A DNA stretch of 64,000 nt from Streptomyces sp. MA5143a (GCF_900290235.1 NZ_OLMK01000011.1:62001-126000), one strand, 5' to 3'. Shown: positions 8,632 to 17,052, counted from the stretch's first letter. Program-made: numbers and translations. The notes: a model not told the origin generated them from the sequence alone.

Positions 8632-9564
8632 TCACACGAGCCCCGCGGCGACGGCCTTCTCGGTGGCGGACCGGATCACGGCCTCCTGCTCCGGCAGCAG
8701 CTCCACGCGCGGCGGCCGGCAGCGCCCGCCGTGCCGGCCCACGATGTCCATGGACAGCTTGATGGCCTGTACGAACTCGACCTTCGAGTCCCAGCGCAGC
8801 AGCGGGTGCAGTTGCTCGTACAGCCCCTTCGCCGTCGCGAGGTCCCCGTCCACCGCCGCGTGGTACAACTCCACGGTCGCCGCGGGCAGCGCGTTCGGGT
8901 ACCCGGCGACCCAGCCCTTGGCGCCCGCCAGCGCGAGCTCCAGCAGTACGTCGTCGGCGCCGATCAACAGGTCCAGTTCAGGAGCGAGTTCGGCCAACTG
9001 GTAGGCCCGGCGCACATCCCCGGAGAACTCCTTCACGGCCCGGATGTACCCCTCGCCGTGCAGCTTCGCCAGCAGCTCGGGGACCAGATCGACCTTGGTG
9101 TCGACGGGGTTGTTGTACGCCACGACGGGCAGGCCCGCCTTGGCGACCTCCGCGTAGTGCGCCAGCACCGAACGCTCGTCGGCGCGGTAGGCGTTCGGCG
9201 GGAGCAGCATCACGGACGCGCAGCCCGCGTCCCGTGCCTGCTCGGCCCAGCGGCGGGACTCGGCGGAGCCGTACGCGGCGACCCCCGGCATCACCCGCGA
9301 ACCGCCGATCGCCGAGACGGCCGTCTCCACGACCCGCGCCCGCTCCTCGGGCGTCAGCACCTGGTACTCGCCGAGGGAACCGTTCGGCACGACGCCGTCG
9401 CAGCCGTTCTCGACCAACCACGCGCAGTGCTCGGCGTACTTGTCGTAGTCCACGGACAGATCGTCGCGCAGGGGGAGTGCGGTGGCGACGAGGACACCGC
9501 GCCAGGGACGGCTGCCGGTGCGGTGGGCGGTGCCGGAGCCGGTCGAGCGCGCGGAAGTGGTCAT
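8632..9564 (-). CDS. DapA-family lyase/deaminase, likely 1-pyrroline-4-hydroxy-2-carboxylate deaminase
   Basis: A 310-residue TIM-barrel protein of the dihydrodipicolinate synthase family, with the Schiff-base lysine in RAVKEFSG (Lys178) and the conserved tyrosine in VVAYNNP (Tyr150). The start is set at ATG 9564 because GGAGGA lies 8-10 nt upstream; the open frame extends further but has no better site. In hydroxyproline breakdown a DapA-family enzyme deaminates the pyrroline made by the D-hydroxyproline dehydrogenase to 2-oxoglutarate semialdehyde. All the other enzymes up to that step are neighbours here, which supports this call over lysine biosynthesis. The next enzyme, a semialdehyde dehydrogenase, is not in the window. 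Confidence 0.82.
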   Translation of the reverse strand: MTTSARSTGSGTAHRTGSRPWRGVLVATALPLRDDLSVDYDKYAEHCAWLVENGCDGVVPNGSLGEYQVLTPEERARVVETAVSAIGGSRVMPGVAAYGSAESRRWAEQARDAGCASVMLLPPNAYRADERSVLAHYAEVAKAGLPVVAYNNPVDTKVDLVPELLAKLHGEGYIRAVKEFSGDVRRAYQLAELAPELDLLIGADDVLLELALAGAKGWVAGYPNALPAATVELYHAAVDGDLATAKGLYEQLHPLLRWDSKVEFVQAIKLSMDIVGRHGGRCRPPRVELLPEQEAVIRSATEKAVAAGLV

Positions 9565-9583
9565 CTGCGGGTCCTCCATAGGG

Positions 9584-9598
9584 TGTGACATGGTACTG
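9584..9598 (+). promoter_or_regulatory. Candidate operator, copy 1 (TGTGACATGGTACTG)
   Basis: This 15-mer lies 20 bp upstream of the DapA-family gene, in the 94-bp gap after the FAD dehydrogenase subunit. It matches 14 of 15 positions with the sequence just upstream of the DAO-family gene at 12598-12612 (opposite orientation). Two near-identical sites before two transcription starts of the same pathway suggest a shared regulator, most simply the GntR protein encoded at 6838-7554. Confidence 0.5.
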
Positions 9599-9658
9599 AC
9601 GGCGTGTCTGACGGGCGGCTTCTCGACGGTTTCGGACGGGTGGCTTCTCGACGACGGC

Positions 9659-11143
9659 TCACTCCACCGGCGGACCTCCCGGCTCCCCGGTCTCCCCGGC
9701 CCGCGCCAGCACACCGAGCGGTACGGGGCGTGCGAACGGCCGTCGGGCCACCGTCTCCGCGCATCCGGCGAGCCCCGCGACCGCCGGGCCGCACATCCGG
9801 CCCTGGCACCAGCCCATCCCGGCCCTGGTGAGCAGCTTCACCGTGCGGACGTCCCCGGCCCCCAGTTCCCCGACGGCCTCGCGGACCGCCCCGGCGGTGA
9901 CCTCCTCGCATCGGCACACCACCGTGTCGTCGGTGACCTGCTCCGCCCAGTGCGCCGGCGGCACGTACACGGTGTCGAGCGCGGCGAAGAACTCCCGCAG
10001 CCGCGTGCGGGACGCGGCGGCGGCCGCCCACTCCCGCGGATCCGGTTCCCGGCCCCCAAGCCGGGCCGCCGCCGACCGCCCGGCGACATGGCCCTCCGCC
10101 AGGGACAGGGCCGCGCCGCCGATCCCGGTGGCCTCGCCCGCCGCCCAGACGCCCGGCACATCGGTGCGCTGCTCGTCGTCGACGGCCACGCTCATGCCGT
10201 CGGCGTCGAGACGGCAGCCCAGGGACTCGGCGAGGTCGGTGTGCGGGACCATGCCGTGTCCGACGGCCAGCGTGTCGCAGGGGATGCGCCGCTCACCGCC
10301 TGTCCGGACCCGCCCCTCGGCGTCCAGCGCGGCGACGGTCACGGCTTCCAGCCGGTCGGTGCCGTGCGCCTCGACCACGGTGTGGCGTACCAGGGTCCGC
10401 ACGCGGCGGCGCAGCAACTCCACCGCGTATCCGGCCCCTTCGGCCAGCTTGTCCACTCGGCCCGTGAGCGTCCCCGCCCGCCGGACGAGCGCTTTGGGGT
10501 CGGCGGACTCGACGAGCGCGGCCACCCGGACACCGGCCGCCGCGAGCCCGGTCGCCACCGGCAGCAGCAACGGGCCGGTCCCGGCGACGACCGCCGTACG
10601 GCCGGACACCACGAGCCGGCCCTTCAGCATGGCCTGCGCGCCCCCGGCGGTGACCACGCCCGGCAGGGTCCAGCCGGGGAAGGGCAACACTTTCTCGTAG
10701 CCGCCGGTCGCGAGCACGACGGCGTCGGCCCGCACCTCGACAGGCTCCTCCTGGCCGGGGCCGAGCAGCGCGTGCACGGCGAAGCCGCCGGGGGCGTCGG
10801 AGGGCCGTTGCCCCGGCGTCCCGCCGGAGTGCCGCTCCACGCACCACACGTGGTGCTCGGGGAGATGCGTGATGTTCCCGGCGGCGAGGTGCCGTTCGAG
10901 ACCGTCGCGCAGCCGCCGCCAGGTCCGCCACTGGTGGTGGAGCGCCTGCGGGCGCCGGGCCCCGAGCGCCGCGGCGGGCTGCCGGTAGAACTGGCCGCCG
11001 GGTGCCTCCGCGGAGTCGATCATCGTCACGTGGACGCCCCGCCCGGCCGCCGCGAGCGCCGCGGCGAGGCCGGCCGGCCCCGCGCCGACGACCGCGAGGC
11101 GGGGCGGTGGTCCACCGCGCGGCCCGACCGGTTCAGTGCCCAT
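9659..11143 (-). CDS. FAD-dependent dehydrogenase subunit with C-terminal BFD-type [2Fe-2S] domain (D-hydroxyproline/opine dehydrogenase alpha subunit)
   Basis: A 494-residue two-dinucleotide-fold flavoprotein. The FAD site is VVGAGPAGLAAALAAAGRG near the N-terminus (~18-36), a second fold TAVVAGTGPLLLPVA lies mid-protein and VWAAGEATGIGG is the second FAD contact. The C-terminal ~90 residues carry VCRCEE and GMGWCQGRMCG, four cysteines of a BFD-like iron-sulfur domain. This is the layout of the alpha (HcnB/OoxA-like) subunit of heteromeric opine, cyanide-forming and D-hydroxyproline dehydrogenases. Its ATG overlaps the end of the 99-residue ferredoxin-like gene by 11 nt, so the two are translationally coupled. 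With the DAO-family and [2Fe-2S] genes it should form one enzyme oxidising cis-4-hydroxy-D-proline. Confidence 0.88.
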   Translation of the reverse strand: MGTEPVGPRGGPPPRLAVVGAGPAGLAAALAAAGRGVHVTMIDSAEAPGGQFYRQPAAALGARRPQALHHQWRTWRRLRDGLERHLAAGNITHLPEHHVWCVERHSGGTPGQRPSDAPGGFAVHALLGPGQEEPVEVRADAVVLATGGYEKVLPFPGWTLPGVVTAGGAQAMLKGRLVVSGRTAVVAGTGPLLLPVATGLAAAGVRVAALVESADPKALVRRAGTLTGRVDKLAEGAGYAVELLRRRVRTLVRHTVVEAHGTDRLEAVTVAALDAEGRVRTGGERRIPCDTLAVGHGMVPHTDLAESLGCRLDADGMSVAVDDEQRTDVPGVWAAGEATGIGGAALSLAEGHVAGRSAAARLGGREPDPREWAAAAASRTRLREFFAALDTVYVPPAHWAEQVTDDTVVCRCEEVTAGAVREAVGELGAGDVRTVKLLTRAGMGWCQGRMCGPAVAGLAGCAETVARRPFARPVPLGVLARAGETGEPGGPPVE

Positions 11144-11432
11144 GCCCCGTCCCCTCCTGCGTGCGGATCACGTCGCCCGGCCGGACCGGCACCAGACAAG
11201 CCCGCTGGTTGGGGCGGTCGTTGACGGTCACCAGACAGTCGAAGCAGACGCCGATGCCGCAGAACACCCCGCGCGGCCGGCCTTCGCCGCGGGTGGTGCG
11301 CCAGGAGGTCACCCCGGCCGTCCAGAGCACTGCCGCGACCGTCTGACCGGGCAGGGCCTCCAGTTCACGGCCGTCGAGGGTGACGCCGAAGGCGGGCCCC
11401 GGTTCGGCGTCCGCCAGCTCCAACGGATTCAT
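11133..11432 (-). CDS. Small [2Fe-2S] subunit of the hydroxyproline-type dehydrogenase
   Basis: A 99-residue protein with a plant-type ferredoxin pattern: Cys58 and Cys63 in FCGIGVCFDC, Cys66, and Cys79 in NQRACLVPV. The N-terminal part has LEALPGQTVAAVLW, typical of the small gamma (HcnA/OoxC-like) subunits. Its ATG shares 4 nt (ATGA) with the stop of the DAO-family gene and its end overlaps the next gene by 11 nt. It sits between the two flavoprotein subunits, the usual place for the electron-transfer subunit of this enzyme class. Confidence 0.88.
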   Translation of the reverse strand: MNPLELADAEPGPAFGVTLDGRELEALPGQTVAAVLWTAGVTSWRTTRGEGRPRGVFCGIGVCFDCLVTVNDRPNQRACLVPVRPGDVIRTQEGTGHGH

Positions 11433-12595
11433 CCCGCGGCCTCCTCCTGGACGGCGAACCGGTCCGGGCGGAACGGCGTCAGATCCAGGTCCGGTGTCCT
11501 GCCGCCGAGCACCTGGGCGATCAACTGCCCCGTCCCGGTGGCGAGTCCGATGCCCGCCCCCTCGTGTCCGCACGCGTGGAACAGTCCCGGCACCCTCGGG
11601 TCCGGCCCGATCGCGGGCAGATGGTCCGGCATGTACGGCCGGAACCCGACGTACGTCCGCATCGCGCGCACCCGCTCCAGGAACGGGAACAGCCGGGTCG
11701 CGCCCGCCGCCAGCGCCCGCGCCACGGGCAGCGAGAACGACCGGTCGAAACCGACCCGCTCCCGGCTCGCCCCGATGAGCACCGGCCCGGCGGCCGTGCC
11801 CTCGACGACCGGGGAGGTCTGCAACGCCGCCGAGTCGCTGGCCACGTCGGCCACGTAGTCGGCGGCGTACACCTTGTGCCGCACCAGGGGCGGGAGCGGT
11901 TCGGTGACGAGGACGAATCCGCGCCGGGGGAGGACGGGGAGGTGGACCCCGGCGAGCGCGGCCAGCTCGCCGCCCCAGGTGCCGGCGGCGTTCACCACGG
12001 CCGGGGCATGCAGCTCGCCCCGGTCGGTCCGTACGCCGCGCACGGCGCCGTCGGGGGAGCGGAGAACCCCGGTCACCGTGCGGCCGGTGAGCAGGTGGGC
12101 ACCCGAGGTCCGTAGGAGGTGGGCCGCGGCGAGGGTCGGCATGACCTGGGCGTCCTGCGGGTAGTACACGCCACCGGCGAGGCCGGGCGCCAACTCCGGT
12201 TCCAGGTTGAGCAGTTGACCGGCGGGGACGGTTTCCGCCGTGACCCCGGCGGTGCGCTGCCCGGCCGCGAACTTCTCCAGGGCGGCGAGCCCTTCCGGTG
12301 CCGAGGCGACGACGAGCCCGCCCTTCGGGTCGTACTCGAACGCCGTCCCGAGGCCGGGTTCGCAGGCCAGTTCGGTCCACAAACGGTTCGACAGGAGGGC
12401 GAGTTCGAGTTCGGGACCGGGTTCCTTGTCGGAGACGAGCAGGTTGCCCTCGCCCGCCCCGGTCGTGCCACCGGCCACCGGGCCGCGGTCCACCACGGCC
12501 ACGTCCAGCCCTGCCCGGGCCGCGTACAGGGCGCAGGCCGCGCCCACCATCCCCGCTCCCACCACCACGACGTCGCAGGTCAGTCGCTCGGTCAC
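11429..12595 (-). CDS. FAD-dependent oxidoreductase, DAO family (D-hydroxyproline/D-amino-acid dehydrogenase beta subunit)
   Basis: A 388-residue DAO-family flavoprotein with the Rossmann motif VVVVGAGMVGAACALYAARAG (first residues ~10-30; shown in part) and a C-terminal MRTYVGFRPYMPDHLPAIGP plus HACGHEGAGIGLA, which bind FAD in glycine oxidase and HcnC/OoxB-type subunits. It should be the catalytic subunit oxidising the D-isomer made by the epimerase. The start is GTG 12595, with only a GAGG directly before it; the candidate operator overlaps this region, so a leaderless or very short leader transcript is possible. It is the first gene of the operon. Confidence 0.87.
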   Translation of the reverse strand: MTERLTCDVVVVGAGMVGAACALYAARAGLDVAVVDRGPVAGGTTGAGEGNLLVSDKEPGPELELALLSNRLWTELACEPGLGTAFEYDPKGGLVVASAPEGLAALEKFAAGQRTAGVTAETVPAGQLLNLEPELAPGLAGGVYYPQDAQVMPTLAAAHLLRTSGAHLLTGRTVTGVLRSPDGAVRGVRTDRGELHAPAVVNAAGTWGGELAALAGVHLPVLPRRGFVLVTEPLPPLVRHKVYAADYVADVASDSAALQTSPVVEGTAAGPVLIGASRERVGFDRSFSLPVARALAAGATRLFPFLERVRAMRTYVGFRPYMPDHLPAIGPDPRVPGLFHACGHEGAGIGLATGTGQLIAQVLGGRTPDLDLTPFRPDRFAVQEEAAG

Positions 12596-12597
12596 CT

Positions 12598-12612
12598 CAG
12601 TACTATGTCACA
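12598..12612 (-). promoter_or_regulatory. Candidate operator, copy 2 (TGTGACATAGTACTG on the minus strand)
   Basis: It lies immediately upstream of the GTG start of the DAO-family gene. Plus strand it reads CAGTACTATGTCACA. One base differs from copy 1 at 9584-9598. The inner ATGTCACAT is an odd-centred palindrome. Its closeness to the start codon would let a bound repressor block transcription or initiation. Confidence 0.5.
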
Positions 12613-12676
12613 TGGCGCTCTGCCTCGGAATACCGTGAAGCCGAGCGCGGTGGCGGCGGGCGGCGGTGCGGCGGGC

Positions 12677-13651
12677 TCAGCGCCAGTCGTCGATGACGTA
12701 GGCGTCCGGGTGGCTGTAGCCGGGTTCGTTGGGCCTGTGCATGGTCACGCCCTGGAGCCAGGTGCGGAAACCACGGTCGGCCATGCGCCGGTAGGCGTCC
12801 TCGCGGGCCAGGTTCATCCCGGCGTCCAGTTGCCCCAGCCCCTTCTCGGCGGCCAGCCGCTCACACGCGTCCAGCAGCCGCCCGAACCGGTCCGCGGCGC
12901 CAGGGCCGGGGCGTACGGCGCCGAACTTGACGAAGCAGACGTCCTCACCGGCCTCCGACCCCGCTCCGCAATGACAGACGGCCAGGCCGTCGAGGCCGGT
13001 GCCGGAGCCCTCAAGAAGGAGGGTGTCCCCGAGGCCCTGTGCCTGGGTGGCGACGATCTCGCGCTCCAGACTCAGGCCCTCGAACACGGACTCCGTCAGC
13101 GCGCGGCAAAGACTCAGCGCCTCGGCCCGCTCGGCAGCGGTCAGCTCTCCGTACGACAGACGGCCGGGAACCGCGGCAGGGGCCGTGACCTGCTTCTTCA
13201 TGATGGCGGTCAGGAATCGGGGCCAGAAGCCGTACCGGCGGTAGAGCTCCAGGTGCTTGGGACTGTGCGAGAACGTGAACAGGCCGAGGTGGCGGTTCCC
13301 CCAGGTGTCGAAGCAGGCCATGACCGGTTCCATCAGGCGCCTGCCGATGCCCTGGTCCCACAGATCCGGACGTACGGTCAGCGGGCCGAAGTACCCGACG
13401 CTGCCCCAGTCGGCGGCGAAGTTCGTCCCGACGACCTCGCCCTCGACGGTCGCCGCGAAGGCCGCGCGGGGATCCGCCGCCCAGCGGGTGCGGACGTAGT
13501 CGGCGGTCCCGAAGAACGTCTCCGGCTCGGGGAACCCGAGGAAGGTCCCGAAGGCGACCCTGAAGATCTCGTCGGCCCGATCCAGGTCCGGCTCCACCAG
13601 CGGGCGGACCGCCACCGAGGCGACACCACCGGCTCGCTGCGCTGCGGACAT
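12677..13651 (-). CDS. GNAT family N-acetyltransferase, two-domain type
   Basis: A 324-residue protein; start ATG 13651 chosen for AAAGGAGAG 6-7 nt upstream. The N-terminal half is a standard GNAT fold: VRPLVEPDLDRADEIFRVAF, then TVRPDLWDQGIGRRLMEPVM, where the Q-G-I-G-R loop is the acetyl-CoA pyrophosphate site, and HLELYRRYGFWP. The C-terminal half has VKFGAVRPGPGAADRFGRLL and AYRRMADRGFRTWLQGVTMH, which looks like a second, degenerate GNAT unit. The acceptor substrate is unknown. It lies upstream of the hydroxyproline operon on the same strand, separated by a 64-bp gap, and divergent from the GH15 gene. Confidence 0.85.
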   Translation of the reverse strand: MSAAQRAGGVASVAVRPLVEPDLDRADEIFRVAFGTFLGFPEPETFFGTADYVRTRWAADPRAAFAATVEGEVVGTNFAADWGSVGYFGPLTVRPDLWDQGIGRRLMEPVMACFDTWGNRHLGLFTFSHSPKHLELYRRYGFWPRFLTAIMKKQVTAPAAVPGRLSYGELTAAERAEALSLCRALTESVFEGLSLEREIVATQAQGLGDTLLLEGSGTGLDGLAVCHCGAGSEAGEDVCFVKFGAVRPGPGAADRFGRLLDACERLAAEKGLGQLDAGMNLAREDAYRRMADRGFRTWLQGVTMHRPNEPGYSHPDAYVIDDWR

Positions 13652-13831
13652 GCTGGCTCTCCTTTCCGCCCCCGCTTCCATCGCACCACGGACCCGCGCA
13701 CCGGGCGATACGACAGTTCGACGCGCACGGCGGGCACGGACTCCCCACACACACCCATCCCCGCCCCGCCCCGGCAACTCGAACGCCCCGTCCCACATGC
13801 CCCCGCCCCCGCCCGCCCCGACACTGACCCC

Positions 13832-15688
13832 ATGCCAGGACACGCCCCCGGCGCGCGGTCGGGACCCAGCGCCATCGAGGACTACGCCCTGATCGGCGAC
13901 CTCCTCACCGCGGCCCTGGTCGCCAGGGACGGCAGCGTCGACTGGCTCTGCCTGCCCCGTTTCGACTCACCCGCCTGCTTCGCCGCCCTGCTCGGCGACG
14001 AGGACAACGGCCGCTGGCGCGTCGCCCCCGCCGACGAGACCGGCGCGGTGGCCCGACGCCGCTACCGGGACGGCACGCTGATCCTGGAGACGGAGTGGGA
14101 GACCCCCTCCGGGCGGGCCCTGGTCACCGACTTCATGCCGCCGCGCGGCGAGGACGCCCCCTGTGTCGTACGGATCGTCGAGGGACTGTCCGGCACCGTG
14201 GACATGCGCATGGAGCTGCGGCTGCGCTTCGACTACGGCCGGGTGCTGCCGTGGATGCGGCACAAGGACGGGCAGCTGACCGGTATCGCCGGGCCCGACG
14301 CGGTCTGGCTCGGCACCCCCGTCCGGCTCACCGCCCACGGCACCTCCCACCGCGCCGCCTTCCGCGTCACCCCCGGCGAGCGCGTCCCCTTCGTGCTCGT
14401 CTGGCGTCCCTCCCACCTGCCGGCCCCCGACCCCGTCGACGCCTTCGACGCGCTCGCCGCCACGGACACGTACTGGCGGCTGTGGCTGCGCCGCCTGACG
14501 TACGACGGCCCCTACCGCGACGCCGTCGCCCGCTCCCTCATCACCCTCAAGGCCCTCACGTACGAGCCGACCGGCGGCATCGTCGCCGCGCCGACCACCT
14601 CCCTGCCCGAGGAGATCGGCGGTGTCCGCAACTGGGACTACCGCTACTGCTGGCTGCGCGACGCCGGGATGGCACTGGAGGCGCTGCTGCGCAGCGGGTT
14701 CACCGCCGAGGCGGACGCCTGGCGCGGCTGGCTGGCCCGGGCCCTCGCGGGCCGCCCCGAGGACGCGCAGATCATGTACGGCATCGCCGGTGAGCGGCGG
14801 CTCACCGAATGGGAGGCCGACTGGCTGCCGGGCTACGAGGGGTCGCGCCCGGTGCGGATCGGCAACGCCGCCGCGGCCCAGCGCCAGCTCGACGTGCCCG
14901 GCGAGGTCATGGAGACCATCCATCTGTCCATCGGCTGCGGACTGCGCCCCCGCCGCCACCTCGTCGACCTCCAGGCGGTCCTCCTCGACCATCTGGAGCA
15001 GGCGTGGACCCTGCCCGACCAGGGCCTGTGGGAGATGCGCGGCACCCCCCGCCACTACACGCACTCCAAGGTGATGTGCTGGGTCGCCTTCGACCGGGCG
15101 GTCCGCCTCGCGGAGGCGCACGACCGCCCCGGCCCGGTGGAGCACTGGCGCCTGATCCGGGACCGTATCCACCGCGAGGTGTGCGAACGCGCCTTCGACC
15201 CCGACCGGGGGACCTTCACCCAGTCGTACGGCTCCCGAGAACTCGACGCCGCGCTGCTCCAGATCCCCCAGACCGGGTTCCTGCCGCCCGACGACCCCCG
15301 TGTCGTCGGCACCGTGGAGGCGGTACGCCGCGAACTCCTCGCCGACGGCCTCGTGGCCCGCTACTCCGCGGGCGGCCCCGACGCCCCGGACGGGCTCACC
15401 GGCGGCGAGGGCGCCTTCCTCGCCTGCTCCTTCTGGCTCGCGGACGCCCTGCTGTCCATCGGCCGCGAGGACGAGGCCCGCGACCTGTACGAGCGGCTGC
15501 TCGACCTGCGCAACGACGTCGGGCTGCTCGCCGAGGAGTACGACCCCCGAACCCGCCGCCAACTCGGCAACTTCCCGCAGGCGTTCACCCATGTGCCCCT
15601 CATCCGGGTCGCCTACGAACTCGACCGGCACGCCCCCCACGCCCGCCGCGGCCACCCCGGGGCGCCGCCGGGCGCGGGGAAGGGGTGA
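13832..15688 (+). CDS. Glycoside hydrolase family 15 protein (trehalase/glucoamylase type)
   Basis: A 618-residue enzyme. An N-terminal beta-sandwich (AIEDYALIGDLLTAALVARDGSVDWLC at the start; shown in part) precedes an (alpha/alpha)6 catalytic domain. Substrate-site motif RNWDYRYCWLRDA lies near residue ~270. The likely general acid is the Glu in GLWEMRG (~400) and the likely general base the Glu in AEEYDP (~570), followed by GNFPQAFTHV. In actinobacteria, proteins of this layout hydrolyse trehalose or act as glucoamylases; the sequence does not settle which. There is no signal peptide, so it acts in the cytosol. The leader upstream is a pyrimidine-rich stretch without a clear ribosome site. 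Confidence 0.88.
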   Translation: MPGHAPGARSGPSAIEDYALIGDLLTAALVARDGSVDWLCLPRFDSPACFAALLGDEDNGRWRVAPADETGAVARRRYRDGTLILETEWETPSGRALVTDFMPPRGEDAPCVVRIVEGLSGTVDMRMELRLRFDYGRVLPWMRHKDGQLTGIAGPDAVWLGTPVRLTAHGTSHRAAFRVTPGERVPFVLVWRPSHLPAPDPVDAFDALAATDTYWRLWLRRLTYDGPYRDAVARSLITLKALTYEPTGGIVAAPTTSLPEEIGGVRNWDYRYCWLRDAGMALEALLRSGFTAEADAWRGWLARALAGRPEDAQIMYGIAGERRLTEWEADWLPGYEGSRPVRIGNAAAAQRQLDVPGEVMETIHLSIGCGLRPRRHLVDLQAVLLDHLEQAWTLPDQGLWEMRGTPRHYTHSKVMCWVAFDRAVRLAEAHDRPGPVEHWRLIRDRIHREVCERAFDPDRGTFTQSYGSRELDAALLQIPQTGFLPPDDPRVVGTVEAVRRELLADGLVARYSAGGPDAPDGLTGGEGAFLACSFWLADALLSIGREDEARDLYERLLDLRNDVGLLAEEYDPRTRRQLGNFPQAFTHVPLIRVAYELDRHAPHARRGHPGAPPGAGKG

Positions 15689-15749
15689 CCGTGCTGCGGG
15701 CTTCCGCGCGGCCCCGACCGAGCCCGGCGACCGCTCCTCGGACACCCAC

Positions 15750-15778
15750 TTGACGCGGGCCGACACGGGATCGACACT
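15750..15778 (+). promoter_or_regulatory. Candidate promoter for the first sulfur leader peptide
   Basis: TTGACG (15750-15755) and GACACT (15773-15778) are separated by 17 bp. The -35 is good, the -10 weak. A short inverted repeat, TTCCTA...TAGGGAA (15792-15813), lies between this and the leader start. Confidence 0.35.
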
Positions 15779-15815
15779 CCATGCAGGGTATTTCCTAGTG
15801 AACAGGTAGGGAATG

Positions 15816-15938
15816 ATGGGGCGCCTGGAGCCGGTGGTGACTCGTGTGCGACGCACACGCCGGCAGTCCCTCCTGCTGACCTCCCGCCGTCACATCGACC
15901 TGCTGCGCGTCTCCAGCGCGACCCACCCCGCCGCCTGA
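15816..15938 (+). CDS. Putative sulfur-metabolism leader peptide (variant without cysteine)
   Basis: A 40-codon reading frame (an in-frame ATG also lies at 15813) with GGTAGGGA before it, ending SRRHIDLLRVSSATHPAA. The HIDLLRVSSA block is the signature of the small actinobacterial 'putative leader peptides' that precede sulfur-assimilation and organosulfur genes, and it recurs in this window at 17053 and 20625. Those normally end in Leu-Cys; here the position reads Ala-Thr-His, with no cysteine in the peptide. The 122-bp gap to the next gene contains GC-rich inverted repeats, for instance TACGCCCGCGTA. It could be a regulatory uORF for the gene at 16061; the lack of Cys codons makes a cysteine-stalling mechanism doubtful for this copy. 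Confidence 0.6.
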   Translation: MGRLEPVVTRVRRTRRQSLLLTSRRHIDLLRVSSATHPAA

Positions 15939-16060
15939 ACCGGCGCTCCGCCGCGCCCGCGGCCGACGAGGACGCGTGCGCCCGCCCGCGCGCGGCGCAG
16001 CCGTCGTTCCGTACGCCCGCGTACCGATCCGCCCGTGAACCCGCGACCCCTGGGAGACCC

Positions 16061-16981
16061 ATGTCCGCCCTGTCCGTCCATGCCCTGAACGCCGTTCCGA
16101 CGCAGCGGCCGCAGCCCGTCTTCCGGGGGCGGATCGGCTGTGACGCCCGCAGCGGTCACTACGCCGTCCCGCGCCGGTACCGGCTGCATCTGTCGCTGTC
16201 CTGTCCGGGCGCCCTGCGCATCGCCGTCGTGCACGGCCTCCTCGGGCTCGCGGACGCCTGCCCCGTCACGCTCCTGCCCGCCGTCCCCGACGGACCCGAC
16301 GGTGAACACTCCGAGCTGCGCCCCCTGTACGAGGCCAGCGCCCACCGCTACTCCGGGGCGGCCACCGCGCCGGTCCTCAGCGACGACTGGTCCGGACGCA
16401 TCGTCAGCACCCACGCCCCGGACATCATGCGCGACCTCGCCCGCCGGTTCGGCGGCGGCCGCCCCGAGCTGTACCCGTGCGACGCCGAGGCGGAGATCGA
16501 GGGTGTCACCCGGCTCTGCGCACAGGGCATCGACGGGGCCGCGCAACGGGCCGGACAGGCCGACACCGACGACGCGGTACGCCGGGACGCGCTCGGATCC
16601 CTGCTGCGCACCCTGCGCTCGCTCGACGCCCGCCTCGCCCGGCAGGAGTACGTCCTCGGCGACCGACTCACCGCCGCCGACGTCGAGTTGTGGACGAGCC
16701 TGGTGAGCCTCGACACCGTGCACCGCTGGCACCTGGACGCCTCCGCCGTGCACCGCGTCGCCGACCACCCGCGCCTGTGGGCGTACGCGCGCCGACTGAC
16801 CGCCCACCCCGCCTTCGGCCCCCGTCTCGACCTCGACGGCATCGCCCGCAGGCACCACGCCCAGTGCCAGGGCCTGGAGGCCGCCGGAGCCGCCGTACAG
16901 ATCCTCGACTGGGCCTCCCACGTCCCCGACCAGCCCGTATCGACTGACGGACAAGCATCCCAGGCTTTGGACGGACATTGA
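16061..16981 (+). CDS. Glutathionyl-hydroquinone-reductase-like protein (Xi-class GST, YqjG/ECM4 family)
   Basis: A 306-residue protein; ATG 16061 has GGGAG upstream. The thioredoxin-like N-terminal part holds RYRLHLSLSCPGALRIAV with the likely nucleophile Cys48; the family norm is CPWAHR. TAPVLSDDWSGRIVSTHAPDI matches the family's cis-proline and thiol-binding segment. The helical C-terminal domain has YVLGDRLTAADVELW, typical of GSTs. Family members reduce S-conjugated hydroquinones. Streptomycetes make mycothiol rather than glutathione, so the true thiol partner is an open point. The gene follows a sulfur leader peptide and precedes another, which ties it to sulfur-responsive expression. 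Confidence 0.8.
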   Translation: MSALSVHALNAVPTQRPQPVFRGRIGCDARSGHYAVPRRYRLHLSLSCPGALRIAVVHGLLGLADACPVTLLPAVPDGPDGEHSELRPLYEASAHRYSGAATAPVLSDDWSGRIVSTHAPDIMRDLARRFGGGRPELYPCDAEAEIEGVTRLCAQGIDGAAQRAGQADTDDAVRRDALGSLLRTLRSLDARLARQEYVLGDRLTAADVELWTSLVSLDTVHRWHLDASAVHRVADHPRLWAYARRLTAHPAFGPRLDLDGIARRHHAQCQGLEAAGAAVQILDWASHVPDQPVSTDGQASQALDGH

Positions 16982-17008
16982 CAGAGCCGTACCGGGCCTG
17001 CGTTACTT
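16978..17008 (+). promoter_or_regulatory. Candidate promoter overlapping the stop codon of the GST-like gene
   Basis: A perfect TTGACA (16978-16983) is followed after 19 bp by TTACTT (17003-17008). It would drive the second leader peptide and the transporter genes behind it. The spacer is longer than ideal. Confidence 0.35.
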
Positions 17009-17052
17009 ACGGCCACCCGAAGAGCGCGAGGCCCACCGGGGCCGGAAGAACG

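Noticed and set aside
12119..15688. A 1189-residue plus-strand frame that includes the GH15 enzyme
   Set aside because: Only the part from ATG 13832 has family sequence; the upstream part is antisense to the GNAT and DAO-family genes.
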